A model generated the notes under the pieces. That model saw only the letters and a program-made list of their open reading frames with translations, was not told where the DNA came from and ran no database searches. DNA of 9,246 bases, taken from contig JAHFVB010000161.1 in NCBI GenBank assembly GCA_023264755.1, positions 1 through 9,246 of the forward strand. Direction: 5' to 3'. How positions within the stretch are numbered: the stretch's first letter is position 1; every line of letters begins with the position of its first letter. The DNA is from Mycobacterium sp. GTDB taxonomy: Bacteria > Actinomycetota > Actinomycetes > Mycobacteriales > Mycobacteriaceae. This document shows positions 1 to 8,344 of this stretch, piece by piece. A program made the position numbers and the translations under genes.

Positions 1-678
1 GCCGAGCCCCTGGTAGTACTCGACGGCGATCAGCGGACCGAGCCACAGCACCACGCCCAGTAGCCCGTCGCCGATGGTCTCGGCGATGCTGATGACCATC
101 GAGATCAACTGCGAGTACCGCCGGGGCACCGGGTCGGCCTGCAAGCGGGCATAGAAGTAGCCGAATCCAACTGTCAGCAGCAGGATGTCGGTGGGCCAGC
201 CGACCGCGCGGAATTCGAGCGCGGCGGTGTACCACGGGGTGAGATACAGCAGCCACGGCGTGGCCAGCATGGCGACGGACGTGGTGAACGGATGCGCCAG
301 GATCCGCGCCGTACGGGAGGCGAGCAGGCCGTCGAACCGGGCCCGACCGGATGCGTCCAGCGCGTGCCGAAGCACCGTCAGCGGAGTACCCAGGGCGATC
401 AACATCGGCGCCACGAACAGCAACAGCAGCACCTGCAGCGCCCGCACCCAGAACAACACCTCGGCATACACCGCGACGGCACTCACGCTGGCCACCAGCC
501 AGGCAATCAGGCCCAAGCCGAAGCACCAGGCCGCGGCCCGGTTGCCGCCGCCGTCCGCGGCCCGGCCGCGACGCCACGCGACCCAGTAACCACCCGCCAC
601 CGCCGCGATCAGTGCGACGGACGGCAGATTCAGGGTCCACGACGTCATGAAGGTCGTCGCAGTGAGAGGCGCTAGCAC
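1..678 (-). CDS. CtaG-like (caa3-type cytochrome c oxidase assembly) membrane protein, partial
   Basis: The frame is open from the proposed start to the left edge, so the C-terminus is missing; about 226 codons are visible. The translation is strongly hydrophobic with several membrane spans, for example around residues 50-70, 82-98 and 163-176 counted from GTG 678. Family signatures are an opening APLT..TF.TSW, then a VAPMLIALGTPLT segment (89-101), AHPF (128-131), LTPWY (146-150) and DPVPRR (182-187). These match CtaG/caa3_CtaG (PF09678) proteins, linked to copper delivery or cytochrome oxidase assembly. The histidines I expect in the two metal-binding helices are absent: R79 and V83 stand in the second-helix motif, and no His precedes the GYF segment. 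The copper role is therefore uncertain. The start is uncertain too: GTG 678 keeps the family N-terminus, while ATG 648 and GTG 702 are alternatives, and none has a good ribosome-binding site. It is codirectional with the upstream regulator, about 100 bases away. Confidence 0.75.
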   Translation of the reverse strand, partial: MLAPLTATTFMTSWTLNLPSVALIAAVAGGYWVAWRRGRAADGGGNRAAAWCFGLGLIAWLVASVSAVAVYAEVLFWVRALQVLLLLFVAPMLIALGTPLTVLRHALDASGRARFDGLLASRTARILAHPFTTSVAMLATPWLLYLTPWYTAALEFRAVGWPTDILLLTVGFGYFYARLQADPVPRRYSQLISMVISIAETIGDGLLGVVLWLGPLIAVEYYQGLG

Positions 679-776
679 CGACCGGACGGTAACTCCGGTC
701 ACTGTCAACCGGCCGTGATTGCGCGCAGAACTTGCTGCGGGCTAGCTTCCGAATCGACCGGTACCGGCGGCGCGGG

Positions 777-1505
777 TCACGCGCAGATGGATGGAGCCAG
801 CCGGTAGCCCGCACCACGAATGGTCCGGATGTACTCCCCGTGCTCGGGATCGGCGCCCAGCTTGCTACGCAGCCGTTTGACGTGCACGGCAACGGTATTG
901 GTGTGCGCCGGGTGGCCCCACACCGCGGTACTGATCTCTTCGCTGCTGACTACGCTGCCGCGCTGTTCGATCAGGAATATCAACAGCTCCAGCTCGCGCT
1001 GGGTCAGTTGTACGTCCCGACCGCGCACCCGGGTCTCGTAGCCGAGTCGGTTCACGTGGATGGGGCCGGCCGTGAAGACGGCCGGCTGCCGCGGCGACGC
1101 GCCGGTGACGTCGAGGGCGAACGGCGCCACCGCCGCGAGCTCGTACGGACGCACGACGACGGCCGAGGCGCCCGCGGCGAGCGCGCGCCGGGCCAGCGCT
1201 TCCTCGCCCGGCCCCGCACCGATCAGGATCGGGAGATTGGACCGACCGCGGACGGCCGACGAGATGCGCGACGCGTCCACGGTGTCCATGCGAGCGGCGA
1301 CGATCAGGACGTTCGGCAGTTCGGCCCCGACCGCCAACAACGCCTCGGCCCCGTCGCGGCACCACGTCGTGTCGATTCCGGCCTGGGTGGCCGCGTCGAT
1401 GAATTCGGTTGCGACGTCCGAGTCGGGTTCCGCCAGTACGCAACTGCCCGGGGTTGGCGGTCGCTCACCGAAGCGCTCACCGAAGCGCTCACCGGGCCCG
1501 TTCAC
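777..1505 (-). CDS. OmpR/PhoB-family winged-helix regulator with degenerate receiver domain
   Basis: This 242-residue protein has a receiver-like domain (about 21-132) and a C-terminal winged helix (about 150-238). The DNA-binding half is intact: LTQRELELLIFL, VWGHPAHTNTVAVHVKRLRSKLG (recognition helix about 204-217) and the IRTIRGAGYRL wing. The receiver is not. The beta-1 acidic pair reads EPD (26-28), the phospho-acceptor Asp is replaced by Ala in VLIVAAR (A70/A71), the Ser/Thr of beta-4 is lost (LIGAGPG), and the conserved Lys is Arg (R119 before P120). It should therefore act without phosphorylation, or sense something else. The start is GTG 1505 with GAGGG seven bases upstream. It begins 30 bases after pstB in the same direction, so cotranscription with the phosphate operon is likely. 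A 12-base repeat gives an N-terminal GERF repeat. No sensor kinase is next to it. Its target genes are not evident from the sequence. Confidence 0.9.
   Translation of the reverse strand: MNGPGERFGERFGERPPTPGSCVLAEPDSDVATEFIDAATQAGIDTTWCRDGAEALLAVGAELPNVLIVAARMDTVDASRISSAVRGRSNLPILIGAGPGEEALARRALAAGASAVVVRPYELAAVAPFALDVTGASPRQPAVFTAGPIHVNRLGYETRVRGRDVQLTQRELELLIFLIEQRGSVVSSEEISTAVWGHPAHTNTVAVHVKRLRSKLGADPEHGEYIRTIRGAGYRLAPSICA
1462..1493. repeat. 12-bp tandem repeat, 2.7 copies
   Basis: The unit CGCTCACCGAAG occurs at 1462-1473 and 1474-1485, followed by its first eight bases at 1486-1493. Read on the minus strand it encodes repeated Gly-Glu-Arg-Phe near the N-terminus of the winged-helix regulator. 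The unit is a multiple of three, so copy-number change would keep the frame. Confidence 0.9.
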
Positions 1506-1535
1506 CGTGTCCGCCCTCGTGACAAAGCGATGCCG

Positions 1536-2312
1536 TCAGCCGAAGCGACCCGAGATGTAGTCCTCGGTAGCCTTCTGCGTCGGATTGGAGAAGATCTTCT
1601 CGGTGTCATCGATCTCGATCAACCGCCCCGGCTTGCCGGTGGCCTCGAGGTTGAAGAACCCGGTCTGATCACTCACGCGCGCGGCTTGCTGCATGTTGTG
1701 CGTCACGATGACGATCGTGTAGTCCTGCTTGAGCTCGCCGATCAGGTCCTCGATGGCCAACGTCGATATCGGATCGAGCGCCGAGCACGGTTCGTCCATC
1801 AGCAGCACGGAGGGCTGCACCGCGATGGCGCGCGCGATGCACAGCCGCTGCTGCTGGCCGCCCGACAGGCCGCCACCGGGCTTGTCGAGGCGATCCTTCA
1901 CCTCGTTCCAGAGGTTGGCACCCTTGAGTGAGCGTTCGGCCACCTCGTCGAGGGCCTTCTTGTTGCGCACGCCCTGCAACTTCAAGCCGGCCACCACGTT
2001 GTCCTTGATCGACATCGTGGGAAACGGGTTCGGCCGCTGGAACACCATGCCGATGGTCTTGCGGACGCTGACCGGGTCGACGCCGGCGCCGTAGATGTCC
2101 TCACCGTCCATCAGCACCGAACCCTCGACGCGGGCGCCGGCCAGCACTTCGTGCATCCGGTTGAGCGTGCGAAGCACCGTCGACTTGCCACACCCCGAAG
2201 GGCCGATGAACGCCGTCACACTGCGCGGCGGGACCGACAGCGAGACGTCGGCGACGGCGTGGAACGAGCCGTAGTAGATGTTCAGATCTTTCAGATCCAA
2301 GCGCTTGGCCAT
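1536..2312 (-). CDS. pstB: Phosphate ABC transporter ATP-binding protein PstB (PhoT)
   Basis: The 258-residue cytoplasmic ATPase of the Pst phosphate importer has all ABC motifs. These are Walker [10 protein letters not shown] (37-45), the Q-loop Gln in VFQRPNP (Q92), the signature LSGGQQQR (149-156), Walker B VLLMDEP (169-175) followed by CSALDP, and the switch His in VTHNMQ (H205). The length and the ending EDYISGRFG are normal for PstB. The ATG start at 2312 is preceded by a GGGAG ribosome-binding site and lies 23 bases after the pstA stop, so the gene belongs to the pstSCAB operon. The frame stays open far upstream into pstA, but the conserved protein begins at [15 protein letters not shown]. 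The M. tuberculosis equivalent beside mshD is called phoT. PstB pairs with the PstC/PstA channel, and in other bacteria the complex also signals phosphate status through PhoU. No phoU is in this window. Confidence 0.97.
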   Translation of the reverse strand: MAKRLDLKDLNIYYGSFHAVADVSLSVPPRSVTAFIGPSGCGKSTVLRTLNRMHEVLAGARVEGSVLMDGEDIYGAGVDPVSVRKTIGMVFQRPNPFPTMSIKDNVVAGLKLQGVRNKKALDEVAERSLKGANLWNEVKDRLDKPGGGLSGGQQQRLCIARAIAVQPSVLLMDEPCSALDPISTLAIEDLIGELKQDYTIVIVTHNMQQAARVSDQTGFFNLEATGKPGRLIEIDDTEKIFSNPTQKATEDYISGRFG

Positions 2313-2335
2313 GGTTACTCCCTCAGGGACTCTCG

Positions 2336-3238
2336 TTAGCGATTTCGCGCCAGGAACCGGTTGACGAATGCGGCCGCCACGTACAGCAGCGCGATGAGCA
2401 GGATGAGCGTCAGCGCCGCACCCCAGACTCGCAGTGCCCCAGCCGCTTCGGGGTTGGTCAGCTCGGTGTAGATCAACAACGGCAGCGAGGCCATGTTTCC
2501 ATCGGTCACGTCGAAGTTGATCGACCTGCTGTAGCCGACGAGCACCAGCACCGGCGCCGTCTCGCCCATCACGCGGGCCAGGGCCAGCAGGATGCCGCTG
2601 ATGATCCCGGGCAGTGCGGTGGGGATGACGACCCGCAGGATCGTCTTCCACTTCGGGATGCCCAACGCGTAGGAGGCTTCGCGCAGTTCGTCGGGAACCA
2701 GCTTCAGCATCTCTTCGGTGTTGCGCACCACGACGGGCAGCATCAACAGCACCAGCGCCAGCGACACCGCAAATGCGCTCTGCGGCAACCCCATTGTCGT
2801 CACCCACAAGGCGAAGACGAACAGCGCGGCCACGATCGACGGCACGCCCGCCAGGATGTCGACCATGAAGGTCGTCACCTTGGCCAGCCGGCCCCGGCCG
2901 TACTCGACCAGGTAGACCGCGGCCATCACGCCAAGGGGCACGGACAGCACCGCGGCGATCAACGCCTGGATGATGGTGCCGTAGATCGCGTGGTAGACCC
3001 CGCCTGCGACCTGTTCGGGCAGCACGCCGGCCAGTGAGCGCGTCCACCAAGACGAGGTCAGGATGGCGGAGTAGCCACGGGCGATGACGGTGTACAGCAG
3101 CCATACCAACGGGATCAAGGCGATCGCGAAGGAAGCCGTGAAGAGCGTCGTCGCGACGTGGTTCTTGAGCTTGCGGCTCAAGCTGATCGCGTGAAACGTC
3201 GGTGCCTTGACCGGCACGTCGAGCGTGGTCTGTGTCAT
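2336..3238 (-). CDS. pstA: Phosphate ABC transporter permease PstA
   Basis: This is a 300-residue inner-membrane permease with about six transmembrane segments, the first near 29-52. The cytoplasmic EAA loop that docks on PstB reads [14 protein letters not shown] (187-200), followed by [14 protein letters not shown] and the PstA-typical [11 protein letters not shown] (221-231). The length is normal for PstA. The ATG start overlaps the pstC stop in an ATGA (3235-3238), which implies translational coupling. GGAGG within the pstC terminal codons lies upstream. With PstC it forms the phosphate channel. Regulation should follow the operon promoter before pstS. Nothing is unusual in the sequence. 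Confidence 0.97.
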   Translation of the reverse strand: MTQTTLDVPVKAPTFHAISLSRKLKNHVATTLFTASFAIALIPLVWLLYTVIARGYSAILTSSWWTRSLAGVLPEQVAGGVYHAIYGTIIQALIAAVLSVPLGVMAAVYLVEYGRGRLAKVTTFMVDILAGVPSIVAALFVFALWVTTMGLPQSAFAVSLALVLLMLPVVVRNTEEMLKLVPDELREASYALGIPKWKTILRVVIPTALPGIISGILLALARVMGETAPVLVLVGYSRSINFDVTDGNMASLPLLIYTELTNPEAAGALRVWGAALTLILLIALLYVAAAFVNRFLARNR

Positions 3239-4203
3239 CCGCCGCTAACCCTTCCTCCGGCTGCGAAACGAGCAAGCGCATTGACGACGAACGTCAGCGC
3301 GAAGAGCACGAAGCCCGCCGCAATGTAGGCCCCCGTCGGTAGCGGTGAACTGAATTCCGCTGCCGCCGAGGCGATCTTGGAGGCAAACGTGTAGCCGCCG
3401 TCGAAGAGCGACCAGTGGCCGGCCTTGGCGGCGGTCCGAAGGATGATCAGGATCGCGATGGTCTCGCCGAGTGCGCGTCCCAGTCCGAGCATGGACGCGG
3501 CGATCATTCCGCTGCGGCCGTACGGAAAGACCGTGATGCGCACCACTTCCCACTTGGTGGCGCCCAAGGCTTGAGCGGCCTCGACGTGCCCCTTGGGAGT
3601 CAGGCTGAACACCTCGCGGGTCACCGACGTGATGATCGGCAGGATCATCACGGCCAACACGACACCGGCGGTGAAGATGGTTCCGCCACCGGCCAGCGAG
3701 ACGTTGCCGTCGGCGAACAGGAAGAACCAGCCCAGATTCTCGTTGAGGAAGCGGGCCACCGGGGACAGCCAGGGGGCGAGTACGAAGATGCCCCACAGCC
3801 CGAAGACGATCGACGGAACCGCGGCCAGCAGGTCGACCATCGAGGCGAACGGCTTGGCCACCCGCCGCGGCGCGTAATTCGTCAAGAACGTCGCGATCCC
3901 GATGGCGATGGGGACGGCGATCAACAGCGCGAAGATCGAGCTCAACACGGTGACCATGAACAGGTCGCGAATGCCGAAGCGTAGGTTGCCCGCGTCGGTC
4001 GTGTTGAACTCGGTGCTGGTGATGAAGTTGACCTGGTCGACGCCCAGCGAGGGCACCGCCTTGATGATCAGGAAGAGGGCCATCAACGCGATAGCCGCGA
4101 TGATGGTCGCCCCCGCGGCGATGGCGATCGACCCGAAGATGGTGTCGCCTCGCCGACTCTTGCCATCCCTGAGGGTCGACACCGTCGGCGGTTTGGTCGG
4201 CAT
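3235..4203 (-). CDS. pstC: Phosphate ABC transporter permease PstC
   Basis: This inner-membrane permease is 322 residues from ATG 4203. It has a hydrophobic first span at about 22-49, the PstC-type periplasmic region ([22 protein letters not shown]), and an EAA loop [14 protein letters not shown] (208-221) followed by [16 protein letters not shown] 4203 is chosen because GGAGAG (4213-4218) stands nine bases before it. It also puts the start just after the intercistronic hairpin at 4224-4257. The frame remains open to a TTG at 4275, but that start has no ribosome-binding site and would make the hairpin coding. The stop overlaps the pstA start by four bases. It is the partner of PstA in the phosphate channel. 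The 91-base gap to pstS contrasts with the tight spacing of the other operon genes. Confidence 0.95.
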   Translation of the reverse strand: MPTKPPTVSTLRDGKSRRGDTIFGSIAIAAGATIIAAIALMALFLIIKAVPSLGVDQVNFITSTEFNTTDAGNLRFGIRDLFMVTVLSSIFALLIAVPIAIGIATFLTNYAPRRVAKPFASMVDLLAAVPSIVFGLWGIFVLAPWLSPVARFLNENLGWFFLFADGNVSLAGGGTIFTAGVVLAVMILPIITSVTREVFSLTPKGHVEAAQALGATKWEVVRITVFPYGRSGMIAASMLGLGRALGETIAILIILRTAAKAGHWSLFDGGYTFASKIASAAAEFSSPLPTGAYIAAGFVLFALTFVVNALARFAAGGRVSGG

Positions 4204-4223
4204 GAAGGAATTCTCTCCGATCA

Positions 4224-4257
4224 GACGTGCGCTCGTCGAGGTAGACGAGCCCACGTC
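4224..4257 (-). promoter_or_regulatory. Strong intercistronic hairpin between pstS and pstC
   Basis: The arms GACGTG (4224-4229) and CACGTC (4252-4257) pair perfectly. After one C/C mismatch, GCTCGTC (4231-4237) and GACGAGC (4244-4250) pair perfectly around a six-base loop. That gives 13 base pairs with a single mismatch. No U-run follows on the minus-strand transcript, so it is unlikely to be a full intrinsic terminator. Its place right after the binding-protein gene suggests an mRNA 3'-stabilising or processing element that raises PstS relative to PstCAB. That role is inference. Confidence 0.7.
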
Positions 4258-4294
4258 AGTCGAGTCGGGGATCAACGCCAGTGCGAACGGCTGA

Positions 4295-5410
4295 TTAGGA
4301 GATCGCGTTGACGGCGGTCGTCAGCCGGGCCTTGAACGCGTCGGGCACCGGGATGTAGCCGTTGTCCGCCAGCCCCTTTTGCCCGTTGCCCAGTGCCGAC
4401 GTCAGGAACGCCTTCACTGCCTTCGCGACGTCCGGATCCGAGTACTTCGAGCAGACGATCTCGTACGTTCCGAGCATGATCGGGTACGAACCGGCCACCG
4501 TGGGCTTGTAGAACGACGAGGTGTCGATGACCAGGTCGTTGCCCTCGCCCTTGATCTTCGCGCCGTCGATCGCCTTGCCGGCGGACTCGGTGGTCAACTC
4601 GACCGGGTCGGGTCCGGCCGACGTGATGATCTTCGCGACGGACAGCTTCTGCGACTTGGCGAACGACCACTCGTTGTAGGTGATCGAACCAGCGGTGTTC
4701 TTGATGGCCGCCGACGTGCCCTCGTTGCCCTTGGCGCCTTCGCCGACGCCACCGGCGAACGACTTGCCGGCGCCCTTGCCCCAGGCTCCGTCCGACGCGG
4801 CGTCGAGGTACTTCTGGAAGTTGTCGGTCGTGCCCGACTCGTCACTGCGGAAGATCACGTTGATGGGCTCGGCCGGAAGCGTCGCGCTGGCGTTGAGCGC
4901 CTTGATTTCCGGTGCGTCCCAGGTCTTGACGGTGCCGTTGAAGATCTTGGCGACCGTCGGCCCGTCGAGGACCAGGCCGTCGACACCGGGCAGGTTGTAG
5001 GTGACCGCGATCGGTCCGAAGACGGCCGGCAGGTTCCAGGCGGGGCTGCCGCAGCGGGTGGCCGCCTTCTCGGGCTCGCCCTTGGCTGCGTTCAACGGCG
5101 AATCGGATCCGCCGAAGTCCGTCTGGTTGCCCAGGAATTCGGAAACGCCGGCTCCGGAACCGCTGGACGTGTAGTTCAGCGTCTGTCCGGGGCAGTCGGA
5201 TTCGTATGCCGTGACGAACCGGGTCATCGCGTTGGCCTGGGCCGAGGAACCGCTCGACTTCAGTGCCTTCTTGCCGCCGCATGCGCTGGCGGCGGCCGAC
5301 GAACTCCCGCCACTGCCGGATCCGGCGTTGTTGTCACTCCCGCATGCCGACAGCAGCATGGCACTGGCGGCCAACAGGCTCAGCGCAGCGCCTGTGCGAT
5401 TGGGCTTCAC
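4295..5410 (-). CDS. pstS: Periplasmic phosphate-binding lipoprotein PstS
   Basis: This 371-residue substrate-binding lipoprotein feeds phosphate to PstCAB. It has a signal peptide with lipobox LSAC (lipidated C23), then a Ser/Gly-rich linker (about 24-45) typical of surface-tethered mycobacterial PstS. Phosphate-binding segments are visible at GSSAQ (54-58), TSSGSGAG (81-88), GGSDSPL (100-106) and RSDESGT (188-194). The GTG start at 5410 is backed by AAGGAG (5415-5420) four bases upstream. It is the first gene of pstSCAB, preceded by a probable PHO/RegX3 control region and followed by the intercistronic hairpin. In mycobacteria pst genes are induced by low phosphate through SenX3-RegX3. Neither of those genes is in the window. 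The encoded protein looks complete and typical. Confidence 0.97.
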   Translation of the reverse strand: MKPNRTGAALSLLAASAMLLSACGSDNNAGSGSGGSSSAAASACGGKKALKSSGSSAQANAMTRFVTAYESDCPGQTLNYTSSGSGAGVSEFLGNQTDFGGSDSPLNAAKGEPEKAATRCGSPAWNLPAVFGPIAVTYNLPGVDGLVLDGPTVAKIFNGTVKTWDAPEIKALNASATLPAEPINVIFRSDESGTTDNFQKYLDAASDGAWGKGAGKSFAGGVGEGAKGNEGTSAAIKNTAGSITYNEWSFAKSQKLSVAKIITSAGPDPVELTTESAGKAIDGAKIKGEGNDLVIDTSSFYKPTVAGSYPIMLGTYEIVCSKYSDPDVAKAVKAFLTSALGNGQKGLADNGYIPVPDAFKARLTTAVNAIS

Positions 5411-5513
5411 GTAGCTCCTTCGAAAGATTGAGGGCGAACAGTCACCTGTGGCCGCCGGTCGAACACTCGGAAGTCACGCTCCCGGGGGCGAGCCCCATGG
5501 CCACCCGGCACAG

Positions 5514-5519
5514 AACCTA
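5514..5519 (-). promoter_or_regulatory. Candidate -10 element of the pstS promoter
   Basis: The minus strand reads TAGGTT, which fits the mycobacterial TANNNT -10 pattern. It would place the transcription start near 5507, about 95 bases before the pstS start codon. No good -35 hexamer stands at the expected spacing. Instead the GGTGAGCATTCACC dyad (5529-5542) lies there, as expected for an activator-dependent promoter. The call rests on motif and position only. Confidence 0.45.
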
Positions 5520-5528
5520 GGGGGCGGT

Positions 5529-5568
5529 GGTGAATGCTCACCCTTGCTTGGATGAACGCAAGATGAAC
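5529..5568 (-). promoter_or_regulatory. Probable PHO/RegX3-type binding region upstream of pstS
   Basis: On the pstS strand GTTCATC occurs at 5568-5562 and again at 5557-5551, exactly 11 bases apart, and ATTCACC lies at 5535-5529, a further 22 bases on. All three half-sites share one helical phase. This resembles the GTTCACC-type 11-base direct repeats bound by PhoP/PhoB/RegX3-family regulators. The last half-site is also one arm of the dyad GGTGA-GCAT-TCACC, which sits where a -35 would be. The position directly before pstS supports phosphate control. Which regulator binds is inference; RegX3 is the natural candidate. Confidence 0.6.
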
Positions 5569-5572
5569 CAGA

Positions 5573-5610
5573 TTCGAGCGGGCTCGCGGCGCACTCGGTC
5601 GGGAGTCGAA
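5573..5610 (-). terminator. Weak structured region after mshD, possible terminator
   Basis: Just after the mshD stop, TTCGA (5573-5577) can pair with TCGAA (5606-5610). Inside are two small stems, CGAG/CTCG around 5575-5586 and ACTC/GAGT at 5592-5605, which partly compete with the outer pairing. There is no U-tract. It could mark the end of the glnR-mshD transcript, but the evidence is thin. Confidence 0.25.
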
Positions 5611-5613
5611 CGG

Positions 5614-7271
<1,658 letters not shown>

Positions 7272-7276
7272 CGGGT

Positions 7277-7281
7277 CCTCC
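7277..7281 (-). promoter_or_regulatory. Ribosome-binding site that favours the TTG start of glnR
   Basis: GGAGG on the minus strand (7281-7277) is separated by five bases from TTG 7271. The upstream in-frame ATG 7283 would use only AGAGG (7292-7288), four bases away. This favours the shorter protein beginning MDLLLLT. Confidence 0.5.
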
Positions 7282-7390
7282 ATCACGCCTCTGGGCAACG
7301 AACATGCTTCGGCGTCGTCGACGAACTGCGGTCATCTCCCAGATTCATGGCTGACACGTGGCCGTTACCGACCAACGATCGTCCTACGAT

Positions 7391-7418
7391 AGCGCGCTAC
7401 CAGCCGATTAGCCGCGCT
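7391..7418. promoter_or_regulatory. Imperfect dyad in the glnR-lmeA intergenic region
   Basis: AGCGCGCTA (7391-7399) pairs with TAGCCGCGCT (7409-7418) over nine base pairs with one bulged C at 7412, around a nine-base loop. It begins directly after the TACGAT hexamer. It could be an operator or an RNA hairpin in a longer lmeA leader. No function is established. Confidence 0.4.
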
Positions 7419-7534
7419 GAGCGGTGGGAGCCGGACTTCGGACCACGTCCAGGTCGGCGCCCGGCAAGCGGGAACGCACCCTGCGCGGCGCCGGGGCCAT
7501 CCTCGGGTGGCTCCGCGCCCGGCCTTCGATACGC

Positions 7535-7540
7535 CAGAAT
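7535..7540 (+). promoter_or_regulatory. Candidate -10 for leaderless lmeA mRNA
   Basis: CAGAAT occupies exactly -12 to -7 relative to GTG 7547, differing from the TANNNT pattern only at the first base. There is no ribosome-binding site before that GTG. This fits a leaderless transcript whose first base is the G of the start codon, a common arrangement in mycobacteria. Confidence 0.4.
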
Positions 7541-7546
7541 GTCCCA

Positions 7547-8344
7547 GTGCGCAGGGTGCTGATCGGACTGATGGCGACCGTGACGACCCTGGTCGTCGTG
7601 GCCGTCGGCGCCGACTTCGGCGTGGCCATCTATGCCGAGTACCGCTGGGCACGCACCGTGCGCAGCGCCAACGCGCTGAGCTTCGACCCCTGGGTCGGCA
7701 TCCTCGGATTCCCCTTCACCACCCAGGCCATGCGCCACCGCTATCACGAGGTGGAGATCCGCGCGGGCGGCGTCGACCACCCGGTCGTCGGCAAGGTGTC
7801 GCTCGAGGCCACCATGCATTCGGTCGACCTGAGCCGGACGTCGTGGCTGGTGGACCCCGACACGGAGCTGCCGATCGGCAAGCTGGAGAGCCGCATCATC
7901 ATCGACTCGACGCACGTCGGGCGCTTCATGAACATCAAGGATCTGCTGGTCGAGGCCCCGTCCAAGGAGACCAACAACGCCACCGGCGGCACCACCGAGT
8001 CGGGCATCTCGAGCAGCTCAGGACTGGTCTTCACCGGCACCCCCAAGTCGGCAGGCATCGACGAGCGGGTGAGCGTATCGGTCGACCTGTCCATCGTCGG
8101 CCAGGAGCAGACCACGCTCGTCCTGACCGCGACGGGGGTGCTCACCGGGGCCGGCACGGCCGACCATCAGGTGCCCGAGCAGAAGCGAGCCGCGGTGCTG
8201 GCCGCGTTCGGTACCCGCATCCCCGGCCTGAAGCTGCCGTTCGGTCTCAAGCCGACCAGCGAGGGCGCCCGCGGCTCCGACCTGATCATCGAAGGCATCA
8301 CCACGGGAGTAACCGTGACGCTGCGGGGGTTGAGACAGTCATGA
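7547..8344 (+). CDS. lmeA: LmeA, DUF2993 cell-envelope mannan protein
   Basis: This is a 265-residue protein from GTG 7547. The N-terminus MRRVLIGLMATVTTL begins a single hydrophobic signal or anchor segment (about 4-25), so the rest should be periplasmic. The body matches the DUF2993/LmeA family: SFDPWVGILGFPFTTQAM, then a beta-rich lipid-binding-like fold with many alternating residues, ending IIEGITTGVTVTLRGL. In mycobacteria LmeA (Rv0817c in M. tuberculosis) is needed for normal mannan chain elongation of lipomannan and lipoarabinomannan. GTG 7547 is chosen because it puts the signal segment at the N-terminus, gives the family's usual length of about 270, and has a -10-like element at leaderless distance. 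GTG 7424 would add 41 residues of unlikely sequence. The stop overlaps the thiX start by four bases (ATGA, 8341-8344). Confidence 0.9.
   Translation: MRRVLIGLMATVTTLVVVAVGADFGVAIYAEYRWARTVRSANALSFDPWVGILGFPFTTQAMRHRYHEVEIRAGGVDHPVVGKVSLEATMHSVDLSRTSWLVDPDTELPIGKLESRIIIDSTHVGRFMNIKDLLVEAPSKETNNATGGTTESGISSSSGLVFTGTPKSAGIDERVSVSVDLSIVGQEQTTLVLTATGVLTGAGTADHQVPEQKRAAVLAAFGTRIPGLKLPFGLKPTSEGARGSDLIIEGITTGVTVTLRGLRQS

Larger units (their letters stand above)
7272..7546. other. Divergent glnR / lmeA intergenic region
   Basis: This stretch separates the diverging glnR and lmeA. It holds overlapping -10-like hexamers on both strands: TACGAT at 7385-7390 on plus and TATCGT at 7391-7386 on minus, the latter a possible glnR promoter with a leader of about 100 bases. 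It also holds a dyad at 7391-7418 and the putative leaderless lmeA promoter at 7535-7540. The lmeA frame stays open back to GTG 7424, but residues encoded there do not resemble a secretion signal or a known domain. I found no convincing GlnR box. Confidence 0.5.

Noticed and set aside
770..784. GCGCG-N5-CGCGC inverted repeat overlapping the stop codon of the regulator.
   Set aside because: The stem is five pairs of low-complexity GC sequence with no U-tract, so it is too weak to call a terminator.
732..1931. Long plus-strand frame opposite the regulator and pstB.
   Set aside because: Composition is Arg/Gly/Asp-rich with no domain. It is the usual antisense shadow of high-GC genes whose minus-strand products are clearly recognisable.
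1536..3281. A 581-codon open frame on the minus strand that runs through pstA into pstB, like a fusion protein.
   Set aside because: Only the part from ATG 2312 is conserved protein (PstB). The upstream part is an out-of-frame reading of pstA, which has its own clear permease sequence, and PstB has its own ribosome-binding site.
4204..4275. TTG start for pstC at 4275.
   Set aside because: There is no ribosome-binding site before it, it would place the 13-base-pair hairpin inside the coding region, and ATG 4203 has GGAGAG at good spacing.
4379..5431. Plus-strand frame of 350 codons opposite pstS.
   Set aside because: It is antisense to an unmistakable PstS lipoprotein, has no recognisable domain and no ribosome-binding site of note.
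5485..5496. GGGG-CGAG-CCCC hairpin in the pstS leader.
   Set aside because: Four G-C pairs in very GC-rich DNA are expected by chance, and nothing else supports a riboswitch or terminator.
7364..7378. GTTAC followed by a possible second half, as a GlnR box for autoregulation.
   Set aside because: The second half-site does not match the GAAAC-type partner at the expected spacing.
7507..8340. Upstream extension of the thiX frame through lmeA.
   Set aside because: The extension is an Arg/His-rich out-of-frame reading of lmeA. ThiX starts at ATG 8341 with a normal membrane anchor.
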